Shown: positions 43,036 through 51,881, numbered from the stretch's first letter. The stretch is DNA of 62,259 bases from Actinomycetota bacterium (GCA_027592925.1 JAQCJO010000005.1:1-62259), one strand, 5' to 3'. Translations and numbers: made by a program. Notes: generated from the letters alone by a model not told the origin.

Positions 43036-43686
43036 TTATTGCAGCCACTCAGCGCTGAGCTGGTCCTGGCGTTGCTGCCATTCTTCAACCGTGAATCCGT
43101 AGCGCACGTGGTCTTCCCACACGCCATTGATTTCTAGAAAACGTTCGGCCAAACCCTCTTCGCGAATGCCAAGTTTTTCCATCACACGACGACTGTTGTA
43201 ATTGCGCGGAATGATGCAGATCTCCATGCGGTGCAAGCCGAGGTCTTCAAACGCATATTTTGAAACCACGAGCACTGCTTCTGACATGAAGGCATTACCG
43301 GCGCGAGCCTCATCAATCCAATAACCAATCGTGCCGCACTGCATTGCGCTGCGTACAACGTTGTTGATATTGACTTCGCCGGCAAATGAACCTTCAATAA
43401 AAATACCGAATGCATACGAGCCGCCAGACTGGCGCTCGCGATCGCGAGCGACACAGCGATTGTTGAACGCATCGCGATTGGTTGAAGGGTCTGGAAGGTG
43501 TGCAGCCTTGATGGGCTCCCATTTGCCGAGCCATTCGCCGTTACGGTGACGCACTTCGCTCCACGCTTCAAAGTCTGATGCAGTGAGCGGCCGCACAACA
43601 ATGCGTTTGCCATACAGACGCAGTGGTGCGCCTGCTGACGTGACGACGCTTGCTGGGTGCAACTGGTGACTAGATGGCGAACTCAT
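43036..43686 (-). CDS. GNAT acetyltransferase, RimJ/RimL type
   Basis: Protein of 216 residues in the RimJ family that acetylates protein N-termini. The acetyl-CoA region is GYWIDEARAGNAFMSEAV, followed by DLGLHRMEICIIPRNYNSRR and VMEKLGIREEGLAERFLEI. ATGA overlap with the ppx-type gene upstream. In mycobacteria a rimJ gene lies in the galU-moeA-glpR block; here it is separate from that block. Confidence 0.87.
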   Translation of the reverse strand: MSSPSSHQLHPASVVTSAGAPLRLYGKRIVVRPLTASDFEAWSEVRHRNGEWLGKWEPIKAAHLPDPSTNRDAFNNRCVARDRERQSGGSYAFGIFIEGSFAGEVNINNVVRSAMQCGTIGYWIDEARAGNAFMSEAVLVVSKYAFEDLGLHRMEICIIPRNYNSRRVMEKLGIREEGLAERFLEINGVWEDHVRYGFTVEEWQQRQDQLSAEWLQ

Positions 43687-45089
43687 TGTGGATCCAGTAT
43701 GTGTTGCACAACGCCGTCAAGCAAATTGTGCACAGACACGGTGAGCGAGGGTATGCGCAGGCGGCGCATAATGCCAACGAGTGCGCAACAGCCACCCACG
43801 ATGACATCGGCGCGTTCGGTTGGAAGCCCTGGGTTTGATTTGCGATCGGTAAGAGACTCGGTGGCAAGAGTGCGAAATACATCTTCGGCGGCTTCTCGTG
43901 TGAGCGTCATGCCATGCAATGCAACAGGATCAAATCGGGCAATGCCCAACTCGACGGCGGCGATTGTGACGATGGTGCCAGCAACGCCTACAACTCTGGT
44001 CGCTTCAAGCACTTGTGGTTGCTCACGTACGAGATCATCCATGAAATCGGTAACGAGACCGATCGCATTGGTGAGTTCTTCTGGTTTTGGAGGGTCGCGT
44101 TGCAATTCGGTTTCGGTGAGCACAACTGCGCCAAACGGAAAACTAACAGTGTGTTGCAACTCGTTACCGACACCGATCATGACTTCGGTTGAGCCACCAC
44201 CAATGTCGACAACGATGGTGGTTCCATTGTGCGGCTCGAGTTTGCTGAGGGCTCCGCGATATGCGAGTTGTCCTTCTAGGACACCTGAGATGATTTCGGG
44301 ACGCTTGCCCAGAACGGTTTGGGCTTGATCAAGAAATGTGTTGGCATTAGATGCTCGACGGCATGCCTCAGTTGCAGTGACGCGAAAAGTTTCGACATTG
44401 TGTTGTTTGAGTAGTGATGCATAGATGGCAAGTTGCTGAACAGTTGCAGTAATCGCACTGTCGTCAAGCAGTCCAGATGCAGCGACACCTTTGCCGAGCC
44501 GGGTCACGTTTGCTTCACGAACAATCTCGTTACCGTCTGGATCAACAATCAATAAATTGGTGGAGTTGGTACCGATGTCGATTGCCGCAACGGGCGAAGT
44601 GAAAACGGGGCGAGCCGGCGCGTTGTTTACAACTACGTAATCGTCTCGCGAGACATCTAGTTTGTCAGCCACCCATTGACCCACCGGGTCATCACCCACT
44701 GCAAGCCACCAACCGAAATGTGCATGCAAGCATTTGACTCCCACGCGCGTGCCACCAACACCGCCAAAGGGTCGAGGGCCAGTGTGGGTTGAGTCGATTG
44801 CGGCGTCGCGTTCGGCTGCGTAACGATTGTGAGTTTCTTCGAGAGCCGTTGGGCCAATGTCGGCTTCGGCTTGATTGACGCCACCGCTTGCTTCGAGTCG
44901 TCCAACAATTACTGTCTCGTGCTCGCCCAATAACCAATATCGCGTTGGCATTGGCGTTCCGTCATCGAGAAATGGGGCGTTGCGCAACACCACTGGATCA
45001 CCACTTTTTGTGCGAACAACGATTTCAAATTGTCCTTGGGGAACTCGACCCAAAAGCTCGCCGACTCTGGCAATGTCGGCGGGAGTCAT
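43683..45089 (-). CDS. DUF501 fused to exopolyphosphatase/GppA-like phosphatase
   Basis: Protein of 468 residues in two parts. Residues 1-150 are a DUF501 domain (MPTRYWLLGEHE, RLEASGGVNQAEADI, GTRVGVKCLHAHFGWWLA). From about residue 167 a Ppx/GppA domain of the actin-like ATPase fold follows, with AAIDIGTNSTNLLI and GTTIVVDIGGGSTEVMIG. Such enzymes hydrolyse polyphosphate or pppGpp. In M. tuberculosis the two parts are separate neighbouring genes (Rv1025, Rv1026) next to eno and ftsB. No frame break is seen, so the fusion appears real. Confidence 0.87.
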   Translation of the reverse strand: MTPADIARVGELLGRVPQGQFEIVVRTKSGDPVVLRNAPFLDDGTPMPTRYWLLGEHETVIVGRLEASGGVNQAEADIGPTALEETHNRYAAERDAAIDSTHTGPRPFGGVGGTRVGVKCLHAHFGWWLAVGDDPVGQWVADKLDVSRDDYVVVNNAPARPVFTSPVAAIDIGTNSTNLLIVDPDGNEIVREANVTRLGKGVAASGLLDDSAITATVQQLAIYASLLKQHNVETFRVTATEACRRASNANTFLDQAQTVLGKRPEIISGVLEGQLAYRGALSKLEPHNGTTIVVDIGGGSTEVMIGVGNELQHTVSFPFGAVVLTETELQRDPPKPEELTNAIGLVTDFMDDLVREQPQVLEATRVVGVAGTIVTIAAVELGIARFDPVALHGMTLTREAAEDVFRTLATESLTDRKSNPGLPTERADVIVGGCCALVGIMRRLRIPSLTVSVHNLLDGVVQHILDPQ

Positions 45090-45092
45090 GGG

Positions 45093-45764
45093 CTACAAAA
45101 ATTTGATTGCGGCAATCACAACCGCAACGAGTGCAACGACAACGGGAATTGCGCGCTTGAGTATTGGTGCACCCGCAGTGCCGAGTAGATCGAGTGGCGC
45201 AACTTCGGCGCTCTCAATCTTGCGAATTTCTGGGCTTGCAGCAGCAACTGTTGTTGCCGCTGGCGCAGTAGTTGCCGCTGGCGCAGTAGTTGCCGCTGGC
45301 GCAGTAGTTGCCGCTGGCGCACTGGCAATCAACTGGTTGAGGTTTTCTGAAAATTGTTTCAGCAGTTTGTCGCTCACGTCGGCAAGTGCGCCACGACCAA
45401 ACTGTGCGACTTTGCCCGAGATGGTGAGGTCGGTGACCACGGTGCATTTTGTGGATGTTGGTGTGATCGAGGTGAGTTGGGCGGTGATAATTGCAGATGC
45501 TGTGCCCTTACCCGTGGTGTCGCGACCTTCGCCTTTGAGTGAAGCGGTGTGGGCTAGATCATCGCGCGACACAAAACTTGCCTGACCCTTGAACTGAGCA
45601 ACGATCGGACCGACCTTGATCTTGACTTGACCGCGGTATGTATCACCCTCAACTTCGGTAAGTTGCGCACCTGGCAAGCATGGCGCAATTCGCTCGAGGT
45701 CGGTGAGAATTACCCATGCGTCATTGACTGGCACATTGACGATGAACTCGTGATTCAGATCCAT
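45093..45764 (-). CDS. coxG: CoxG-like SRPBCC protein with membrane anchor
   Basis: Protein of 223 residues. The N-terminal 150 residues form the CoxG START-like domain (VPVNDAWVILTDLERIAPCL, PGAQLTEVEGDTYRG, KGEGRDTTGKGTA). Then comes a linker of four APAATT repeats and a C-terminal span (AIPVVVALVAVVIAAIKFL). Family knowledge: CoxG tethers CO dehydrogenase to the membrane and can bind menaquinone-type electron acceptors. It shares one base with the upstream MobA-like stop. It is the last gene of the cox island. Confidence 0.85.
   Translation of the reverse strand: MDLNHEFIVNVPVNDAWVILTDLERIAPCLPGAQLTEVEGDTYRGQVKIKVGPIVAQFKGQASFVSRDDLAHTASLKGEGRDTTGKGTASAIITAQLTSITPTSTKCTVVTDLTISGKVAQFGRGALADVSDKLLKQFSENLNQLIASAPAATTAPAATTAPAATTAPAATTVAAASPEIRKIESAEVAPLDLLGTAGAPILKRAIPVVVALVAVVIAAIKFL
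45253..45324. repeat. Four tandem 18-bp repeats inside coxG
   Basis: GTTGCCGCTGGCGCAGTA occurs three times exactly and a fourth time with a changed end, in frame, encoding the APAATT linker. Likely prone to copy-number change. Confidence 0.9.
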
Positions 45765-46396
45765 TACACACTTCTCCGAGATTCGACAATAAGTTTGCTT
45801 GCTTGTTCGAGGTCTTCAATCGTGTCGATGTCGATTGCTGATCCTGTACAGGATACTTCACTGACAAGTTGATGATGAGAGCGCAATAAGTTGCGCGCAC
45901 CTTCGTCGCCTGTTGTTGGCAAGTGCGACCACATCTCTGCATGCAACTTGACGGGGTTGCCACGCTTGGTGTCGTATGTCGCTACTGCAAGCGGGGAAGT
46001 GCTGCTTGCAACACGTTGCCAAGCACTCGGCGGAACGCACGGTTGATCGGCGAGACCGATGACCACTGCCTGCGCGCCGAGCGATGCGGCAAACTCAATT
46101 GCGCAGTGCACCGAACTTGCCATGCCGGTCGACCAATTGGGATTGTTGATCGAATGTGGCAGACCCCATTTTGTGATGGATGCCTGCGCCTCGTCACTGA
46201 GGGCAAAATCGAGCGGCAGTGGCGTTTTGCCGGTCACCACGACCACTGGCCCGATGCTGGCTTCGATGGCTGATTCGATCGCCCAGTGGTACACAGGGCG
46301 CCCCTGAGCGACGCTCAGCAGCTTGTGGGTCGATCCAACGAATCGGGTTCCACTGCCTGCAGCGAGCACTACAGCAACGGTGAGAGACCCTGTCAT
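45764..46396 (-). CDS. MobA/MocA-like nucleotidyltransferase
   Basis: Protein of 210 residues with the N-terminal signature VAVVLAAGSGTRFVG and the Lys of the CTP/GTP-binding site in HKLLSVAQGRPV. It should add a nucleotide to molybdopterin. Molybdenum hydroxylases such as CoxL use the cytosine dinucleotide form, so MocA activity is more likely than MobA, by context. A TTG two codons upstream is an alternative start. Confidence 0.82.
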   Translation of the reverse strand: MTGSLTVAVVLAAGSGTRFVGSTHKLLSVAQGRPVYHWAIESAIEASIGPVVVVTGKTPLPLDFALSDEAQASITKWGLPHSINNPNWSTGMASSVHCAIEFAASLGAQAVVIGLADQPCVPPSAWQRVASSTSPLAVATYDTKRGNPVKLHAEMWSHLPTTGDEGARNLLRSHHQLVSEVSCTGSAIDIDTIEDLEQASKLIVESRRSV

Positions 46397-46450
46397 ACCC
46401 AATGTCTACTTGGGTTTTGGAGGATCCCCAAATATTACAATTAGATGACA

Positions 46451-46543
46451 TAAAATGTTACTGAAGTGACATATGGCGAGTTATCGCCCCCGCGAACTCC
46501 ACCGCCCCCCGGTTGAGTCAGGGCCAGCCTGTCACCCCAAACC
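46451..46543 (+). promoter_or_regulatory. Promoter and structured 5' leader of the NlpC/P60 gene
   Basis: TAAAAT (46451-46456) is a candidate -10, giving a leader of about 80 bases. GTGACA (46466-46471) can pair with TGTCAC (46530-46535). Inside, GGCGA/TCGCC (46475-46488) competes with GAGTT/AACTC (46478-46499). Such alternatives suggest a regulatory RNA. I cannot match it to a known riboswitch class. Confidence 0.35.
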
Positions 46544-47200
46544 ATGACCACAACACATGTCTATACGCATATTCGCAGGTATGTCTGTTTAGGGCTTGTT
46601 GCGGCAGCTTTTGTGATGTTTGGATTGCCTCAACAAGTATCTGCCAAACCAATGCCACAAAGTCAAGAGCGAGTGATCGCACAGTCCGCACAAGAAGCGG
46701 TAGCGCTTTTTGACTCGTTTACTGAACTCAGTGCGGCAGACCGGAGCGATGTTTTCTCTGCGCTTGTTGCCGACATTGCAAGACAGGCAGCAGTTTTTTT
46801 GGGAGTAGATGTGCGATTGACGCAACAGTCTTGGTTGCGTGCAGATATGGCGCACAAACTTGCATTGATGAATGATCTCACTCAACTTGGTGTGCCCTAC
46901 AAAATTAATGCTGCAACCGAAAACGTTGCTTTTGATTGTTCGGGACTCGTTGCATTTGCATGGGGAAAAGCAGGGGTTGCACTCTCGCGTGGGTCCTCAG
47001 CACAATTTGCAAGCGCCACACTTGTGAAAGTCGAAGAAGCGCAGCCCGGTGACTTAATTTGGCGTCCTGGTCACATTTCGATGTACTTGGGAGTGCCAAG
47101 CGCTGTTTTGCAAACGCCATATTTGGGCAGAAGTGTTGAATTGCAAAAGATGAACGACCGCATTACTTCTTGGGTGAAATACGCAAATCCATTGATATGA
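46544..47200 (+). CDS. Secreted NlpC/P60 peptidoglycan hydrolase
   Basis: Protein of 218 residues with an N-terminal signal (VCLGLVAAAFVMFGL, cleavage near VSA). The C-terminal NlpC/P60 domain has Cys132 in FDCSGLVAFAW and His177 in GHISMYLG, with QPGDLIW between them. It should cut stem peptides of the cell wall. It is the only plus-strand gene among the accessory cox genes and is probably unrelated to them functionally. Its long leader is unusual for the window. Confidence 0.85.
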   Translation: MTTTHVYTHIRRYVCLGLVAAAFVMFGLPQQVSAKPMPQSQERVIAQSAQEAVALFDSFTELSAADRSDVFSALVADIARQAAVFLGVDVRLTQQSWLRADMAHKLALMNDLTQLGVPYKINAATENVAFDCSGLVAFAWGKAGVALSRGSSAQFASATLVKVEEAQPGDLIWRPGHISMYLGVPSAVLQTPYLGRSVELQKMNDRITSWVKYANPLI

Positions 47201-47213
47201 ATTTTTTGTAATT

Positions 47214-48032
47214 TTATTTGTGAATTGGTCCGTCACTATCGCGTAGCGATGGAGCACCGCGGCCCGTGCGCCGCGCAATAATTTCTCCAACAATTGAAAT
47301 TGCTGTTTCTTCTGGAGTTCTCGCACCGACGTCGAGACCAATTGGAGACATGAGTCGAGACAGTTGATCTGAGCTTGTAATGTCTACCTCAGCAAGTCGC
47401 TCAAGCCGCTTGGCGTGTGTTTTACGGCTGCCCATTACACCGATGTAACCAACGTTGGTGGCAAGAGCACCTTGCACTGCAGGCACATCAAACTTTGGGT
47501 CGTGGGTCAAAATACACACTGCATCGCGCGAGGTCAGCGCTGCGCCGCGCTGAGTAAATAACGGTGCTGGCCATGAGACCAAAACTTCGTCGGCCATTGG
47601 AAAACGACGGCGAGTAGCAAAAACTTCGCGGGCGTCGCACACGACCACGTAATAGCCGAGCACTTTTGCAACCTTGGCAAGCGCGGCAGTGAAATCGACG
47701 GCACCAAAAATCCACATTGTTGGTGGTGGAGAAAATGCTTCGATAAAAACACGAACGGTTGGCGTGTCTATTAAGTCTTCTGGAGTTGTTTGACCCTGCG
47801 GACCATAGTGACGCACGCCTGTGCGTCCGGCTTCAACTTCGCCCAGTGCATCGCGAGCAACGACACGATCGAGTTCGCTATCACCAAGCGTGCCAACTGC
47901 ATCTGTCGACGGCGAGACGAGCATCGTTGCGCCAACATGTGGACCATTGATGACAGTGACGAGTGCAACCGGAATATTGGAGCGCACTCGTTCGGCAAAA
48001 ATGGGGTAAAGCGATACTGGTTGGAGCGACAT
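47214..48032 (-). CDS. XdhC-family protein, Rossmann-domain type
   Basis: Protein of 272 residues. The C-terminal Rossmann part is recognisable by MWIFGAVDFTAALAKVAKVL, LTHDPKFDVPAVQGALA and GYIGVMGSRKTHAKRL, followed by PIGLDVGARTPEETAISIVGE, all characteristic of XdhC. The N-terminal domain is present but lacks the usual SGGC motif; the 105-residue gene upstream carries it. Family knowledge: XdhC proteins bind Moco, promote its sulfuration and insert it into molybdenum hydroxylases. Confidence 0.88.
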   Translation of the reverse strand: MSLQPVSLYPIFAERVRSNIPVALVTVINGPHVGATMLVSPSTDAVGTLGDSELDRVVARDALGEVEAGRTGVRHYGPQGQTTPEDLIDTPTVRVFIEAFSPPPTMWIFGAVDFTAALAKVAKVLGYYVVVCDAREVFATRRRFPMADEVLVSWPAPLFTQRGAALTSRDAVCILTHDPKFDVPAVQGALATNVGYIGVMGSRKTHAKRLERLAEVDITSSDQLSRLMSPIGLDVGARTPEETAISIVGEIIARRTGRGAPSLRDSDGPIHK

Positions 48033-48035
48033 GAT

Positions 48036-48353
48036 TTACCAGGTGAGGGGTGCGATGAAAAGATGAATAATGCCGCCGCATGTGAGACCCACTGCAAATG
48101 CTTCGTCATCTGAGTAACCAAACTTGACAAGACGGGGTTGTTTGTCGCCGCGCAATATCTCGAGTGCCTCAGCAACCACTGCGCCTTCAACGCATCCGCC
48201 ACTCACCGAACCAACAACTTCGCCGTCTTCATTGACAGCCATTGCGGCACCGGGATCGCGCGGGCCAGAGCCTTCGATGTCGACTACGCGAGCAACTGCA
48301 ATCTGTTTGCCTGCCTGCTGCCAGCGCTCGATGTCGTTCAGTAGTTCACGCAT
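48036..48353 (-). CDS. XdhC N-terminal-domain protein (CoxI-like)
   Basis: Protein of 105 residues equal to the N-terminal XdhC/CoxI domain only: GSGPRDPGAAMAVNEDGEV, GSVSGGCVEGAVV and VGLTCGGIIHLFI. Both Cys-containing motifs (SGGC, LTCGG) are present, unlike in the partner gene 3 bases downstream. The pair therefore looks like a split or duplicated XdhC function for loading Moco into CoxL. Confidence 0.87.
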   Translation of the reverse strand: MRELLNDIERWQQAGKQIAVARVVDIEGSGPRDPGAAMAVNEDGEVVGSVSGGCVEGAVVAEALEILRGDKQPRLVKFGYSDDEAFAVGLTCGGIIHLFIAPLTW

Positions 48354-48362
48354 AGGTATCAG

Positions 48363-49499
48363 TCAATCGTGAGAAATCACTCGAGTGAGATGCTCGAGAG
48401 CCTGTATGGAATGGCCCTCTACAAAGTCGTCCACATAGGGCAGTGCTGCAGCCATGCCCCGAGCAAGTGGCGCATAACCAGGAGTGACTTTGAGTGGGTT
48501 GACCCACACAACCCTGAAGGCAACTCGTTGTAAGCGCTGCATTTGTTCGGCAAGAACCTCCGGGCCACCTCTGTCCCAACCATCGCTGAGCACTACGACA
48601 ATTGCGCCGCGAGCCATTCCGCGCACGCCCCATGTTGCATTAAATTTGCGCAGGCTTTCGCCGAGTCGTGTGCCTCCGCTCCAGTCGGGCACTTGTGCTG
48701 CAGCGCGAGTAAGTGCTTTGTCCGGGTCGCGGCTATTGAGCTCTTTTGTTAGCCGAGTGAGCCTTGTGCCAAACGTAAATGCCTCTACGCGTTGCCTGCC
48801 GACAACGGCTGCGTGCATAAAACGAAGAAGCGCTCGCGCGTATGGCTCCATGCTGCCCGAGATATCGAGAAGCACAACGAGTCGACGTTGGCGCTCACTT
48901 GGTTTGCGCCAGTGCAAACGAGCAGGCTCGCCACCAAACGCGAGAGATGCGCGAACAGTGCGACGCAAGTCGTGTCGAGAACCACTGCGTTTTGCATGTG
49001 TGAGGCGTAGTGATTGTCGGGGAGGTCCAGCGAGACGAAGTTGATGCATGAGTCGCTGCGATTCGTGCAGTTCTTCGTCGGTGTATTGAGCAAAATCTTT
49101 GCTGCGCAATGATTCGTTTGCGGTAAAGCGCATTTGCAATGTCTGATTTTCATCTTGCGCATCAGCATTATTTTCGTCTGGACCATCTTCGTCGTCAAGT
49201 AACAGCGTGATCTTTTGTGGCGGGCCGTCTTCGTCAACGTCTGTCGCATTACGGCGTTCCCAAAAAACTGCAAATGCTCGGTCGAACAGTTGCTGATCTT
49301 CTGGTCGATGCACCAATGTGGCCCGCCCAGCCCAATACACATCGTCACGTTTGGTCATCGACACAACATCGAGTGCTTGCACAAACGTAATCACCGAATC
49401 GATAGGCACGCTGATGCCCGCGCCGCGCAACACACGCGCAAACGAAACTGCCATTTCGTCTGCCGATGAGCCAGCAGACTGCTTCAGCGCTGTTGACAT
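48363..49499 (-). CDS. coxE: CoxE-like VWA-domain protein
   Basis: Protein of 378 residues. The C-terminal von Willebrand A domain has the metal-ion motif in VVLLDISGSMEPYARA and a later IVVLSDGWDRGG. The region between is highly charged and acidic (LLDDEDGPDENNADAQ). Family knowledge: CoxD (MoxR AAA+) and CoxE work together in maturing the CO dehydrogenase active site. It lies 12 bases downstream of coxD. Confidence 0.87.
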   Translation of the reverse strand: MSTALKQSAGSSADEMAVSFARVLRGAGISVPIDSVITFVQALDVVSMTKRDDVYWAGRATLVHRPEDQQLFDRAFAVFWERRNATDVDEDGPPQKITLLLDDEDGPDENNADAQDENQTLQMRFTANESLRSKDFAQYTDEELHESQRLMHQLRLAGPPRQSLRLTHAKRSGSRHDLRRTVRASLAFGGEPARLHWRKPSERQRRLVVLLDISGSMEPYARALLRFMHAAVVGRQRVEAFTFGTRLTRLTKELNSRDPDKALTRAAAQVPDWSGGTRLGESLRKFNATWGVRGMARGAIVVVLSDGWDRGGPEVLAEQMQRLQRVAFRVVWVNPLKVTPGYAPLARGMAAALPYVDDFVEGHSIQALEHLTRVISHD

Positions 49500-49511
49500 A
49501 ACTAGTGCGCT

Positions 49512-50435
49512 CTAGTTATGCGACAAGCCGCGGTCGAAGGCTTGTTTCACAAGATCGGCAATGCCCGTTTCGCGCACACGTTCGTGATCTTCGCGGTACT
49601 TAAGCACTGTGCCAAGCGTTGCGGCAACGCTGGTCTCATCGAGTTCGAGAATTCCGAGTTGACCAAGCGCGGTTGCCCAATCGATAGTTTCGGCAACGCC
49701 AGGTGGCTTGTACAAATTGAGACCACGCATTGCTTCAACTGCTGCAGCAACTTGCCGTGCAAGTGACTCGGCGATTTGCGGAACACGTAGCCGAACGATG
49801 GCAACTTCGCGCTCAAAATTTGGATGTTCAACCCAGTGATACAGACATCGACGCTTCAGTGCGTCGTGCACATCGCGCGTGCGATTGGAAGTAAGCACCA
49901 CGATTGGCGGGGTAGTCGCACTAAATGTGCCCAGTTCGGGAACTGTGATTTGAAAATCGGAAAGAATCTCGAGGAGATATGCCTCAAACTCGTCGTCGGC
50001 TCTGTCGATTTCGTCGATCAAGAGCACTGCAGGAGTAGTGCGATTGTCGATGGCGCGCAACAGTGCGCGCTTGATCAAAAACCTTTCGTTGTACAACTCG
50101 CTTTCAAGGAGCGAAGTGTTTTTGGACTTTGCCTCACCAGATGCTTCGGCTGCGCGCAGGTGCAACAACTGACGCGAGTAGTCCCAGTCGTACACAGCCT
50201 GCGAGGCATCGATGCCTTCGTAACACTGCAGACGAATGAGTTCACCGCCTGTCATTGCCGCAATCACTTTTGCTAATTCTGTTTTTCCAACACCTGCTTC
50301 ACCCTCCAATAAGAGAGGGCGCTTGAGCGACAACGCCAAAAAAACTGCAGTCGCGAGGCCTTCATCGGCCAAATAGCTTTGCCCACCGAGTGCGTTTCGT
50401 ACTTGGGCCACCGATGTGAGTGCGGGCAAACTCAT
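49512..50435 (-). CDS. coxD: CoxD-like MoxR-family AAA+ ATPase
   Basis: Protein of 307 residues. Walker A is EGEAGVGKT (residues 44-52), Walker B is VLLIDEIDRADDEFEAYLLE, sensor 1 is VVLTSNRTRDVHDAL, and RCLYHWVEHP follows. It acts as an ATP-driven chaperone with the VWA protein encoded next. TACAGT lies 6 bases before the ATG, so a separate leaderless transcript of coxD-E and the downstream genes is likely. Confidence 0.88.
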   Translation of the reverse strand: MSLPALTSVAQVRNALGGQSYLADEGLATAVFLALSLKRPLLLEGEAGVGKTELAKVIAAMTGGELIRLQCYEGIDASQAVYDWDYSRQLLHLRAAEASGEAKSKNTSLLESELYNERFLIKRALLRAIDNRTTPAVLLIDEIDRADDEFEAYLLEILSDFQITVPELGTFSATTPPIVVLTSNRTRDVHDALKRRCLYHWVEHPNFEREVAIVRLRVPQIAESLARQVAAAVEAMRGLNLYKPPGVAETIDWATALGQLGILELDETSVAATLGTVLKYREDHERVRETGIADLVKQAFDRGLSHN

Positions 50436-50441
50436 TGACTC

Positions 50442-50447
50442 ACTGTA
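50442..50447 (-). promoter_or_regulatory. Candidate -10 element (TACAGT) for coxD operon
   Basis: Minus-strand TACAGT, 6 bases before the coxD ATG, no Shine-Dalgarno. Same hexamer and spacing as the antitoxin promoter at 27878. Confidence 0.45.
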
Positions 50448-50459
50448 GAGGCACGAGGG

Positions 50460-51881
50460 TTACGAGTCGAAGCCCAAACCCAGCCGGTCGAGGGTGCGCA
50501 GCCAGAGGTTGCGTTTGCCCGTGCGGTCTTCACGACTCAGTGCCCAGCGCGTTGTCTGAATGCCGATAAAGCGAAATGGCTCGGGTGGAAACGGGAGCGG
50601 CTTGCTTTGCACGAACTTAGTTTGAGTGGCTTGGGTCTTGCGTCCGTCGAGCAAATCGAGCATGACTTCGGCACCAAAACGCGAACTTGCCACGCCAAGG
50701 CCGGTGTAGCCGATTGCGTATGCAACTCGGTTGCGCATTGCTTGGCCCCAAAACACGCTGTAGCGACTGCATGTATCGATGGCGCCACCCCACACGTGTG
50801 AAAACTTGACGCCTTCAAGTTGGGGGAAAGTTTCGAAGAAGTGTTGCGACAACTTTGCCCAACTCTCTGGACGAGATTCCAAATCAACACTCATTTTTCC
50901 ACCGAAGAAATACATGGCGTCGTAGCCACCCCAGAGAATGCGATTGTCGGCAGTGAGTCGGTAATAGTGAAACTGATTGGAGATGTCGGATAAACCTTGC
51001 CGATTTTTCCAACCCAAACTGTCCAGTTGCTGTGCGTTCAGTGGCTCGGTAACGAGGCAGTAGTCGTACACCGGTGCGATGTAGTTGTGCATGCGCTTGA
51101 GTAGCGGTTTGAAGGCGTTGGTGGCGAGCGCAACATGTTTGGCTTTAATGTCAGCCAATGCTGTTTCGATTGAGACGCCGCTTCCCGCATAGTCGAGACC
51201 AGTTGCTCGCGTGTCTTCATAGATGCGCACGCCAAGACTTTCGGCCGCACTTTTGAGCCCCCACACGAGGCGTGCTGGATCAACGAGTGCGGCGGTGTCT
51301 TTGCACCACATGCCGCCAGTAAAAATTGGAGATGCAACTTCGCGTTGCACTGCTTGTTGATCGAGCCATTCAACTTTGTGACCCAACTCGAGCAGTTGTT
51401 CATAGTCTTCACGCATCTCGTCGAGATAGTTGGCAGAATGACGCGTGCTCGCAATATCAATCACACCGTTGCGCTCAAAGTCGCAGTCGATGTTGTAGCG
51501 ACGAATTGCTGCCTCAATTTGATTGAGGTTTTCAAGCCCCAAATCTTCAAGCAGACCAACTTCTTTGGGGAAGCGTTGTTGCGCATTGGCTATGCCGTGC
51601 GTGAGGCTCGAATTCATAAAACCGCCATTGCGACCGCTCGCTGCTGATCCAACTTCGTGTGAGTCGATCAGGATGACATCGGCTGACGGATTGCGTTCTT
51701 TGGCCAAGATTGAAGTCCAAAGGCCCGTGTAGCCACCACCAACAATGCACAAGTCGCACGAGTCGTCGCGCACGAGCATCGGATTGGAGTCGGGTTCGTC
51801 GACATCTTCCATCCAATACGGATACGGCTCAGCATCAGCGATCGCGTCCAGAAAGCGTTCGTCTTCTTGATACCCGGCCAT
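50460..51881 (-). CDS. FAD-dependent oxidoreductase (DAO family)
   Basis: Protein of about 473 residues. The FAD-binding dinucleotide fold is LCIVGGGYTGLWTSILA, with the second-strand acidic residue in VILIDSHEVGSAASGRNGGF. The C-terminal region has AIGYTGLGVASSRFGAEVML. It resembles gamma-glutamylputrescine or amino-acid oxidases. The ATG at 51881 is preceded by AGGTGGTGAG; the frame extends five codons further. Its role inside the cox island is unknown. Confidence 0.85.
   Translation of the reverse strand: MAGYQEDERFLDAIADAEPYPYWMEDVDEPDSNPMLVRDDSCDLCIVGGGYTGLWTSILAKERNPSADVILIDSHEVGSAASGRNGGFMNSSLTHGIANAQQRFPKEVGLLEDLGLENLNQIEAAIRRYNIDCDFERNGVIDIASTRHSANYLDEMREDYEQLLELGHKVEWLDQQAVQREVASPIFTGGMWCKDTAALVDPARLVWGLKSAAESLGVRIYEDTRATGLDYAGSGVSIETALADIKAKHVALATNAFKPLLKRMHNYIAPVYDYCLVTEPLNAQQLDSLGWKNRQGLSDISNQFHYYRLTADNRILWGGYDAMYFFGGKMSVDLESRPESWAKLSQHFFETFPQLEGVKFSHVWGGAIDTCSRYSVFWGQAMRNRVAYAIGYTGLGVASSRFGAEVMLDLLDGRKTQATQTKFVQSKPLPFPPEPFRFIGIQTTRWALSREDRTGKRNLWLRTLDRLGLGFDS

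Noticed and set aside
45253-45324. CRISPR-like or regulatory direct repeats
   Set aside because: Repeats are contiguous without spacers and encode an in-frame protein linker.
46451-46543. ydaO/yuaA c-di-AMP riboswitch
   Set aside because: The leader is too short and lacks the conserved bases of that class that I know; only generic stems are seen.
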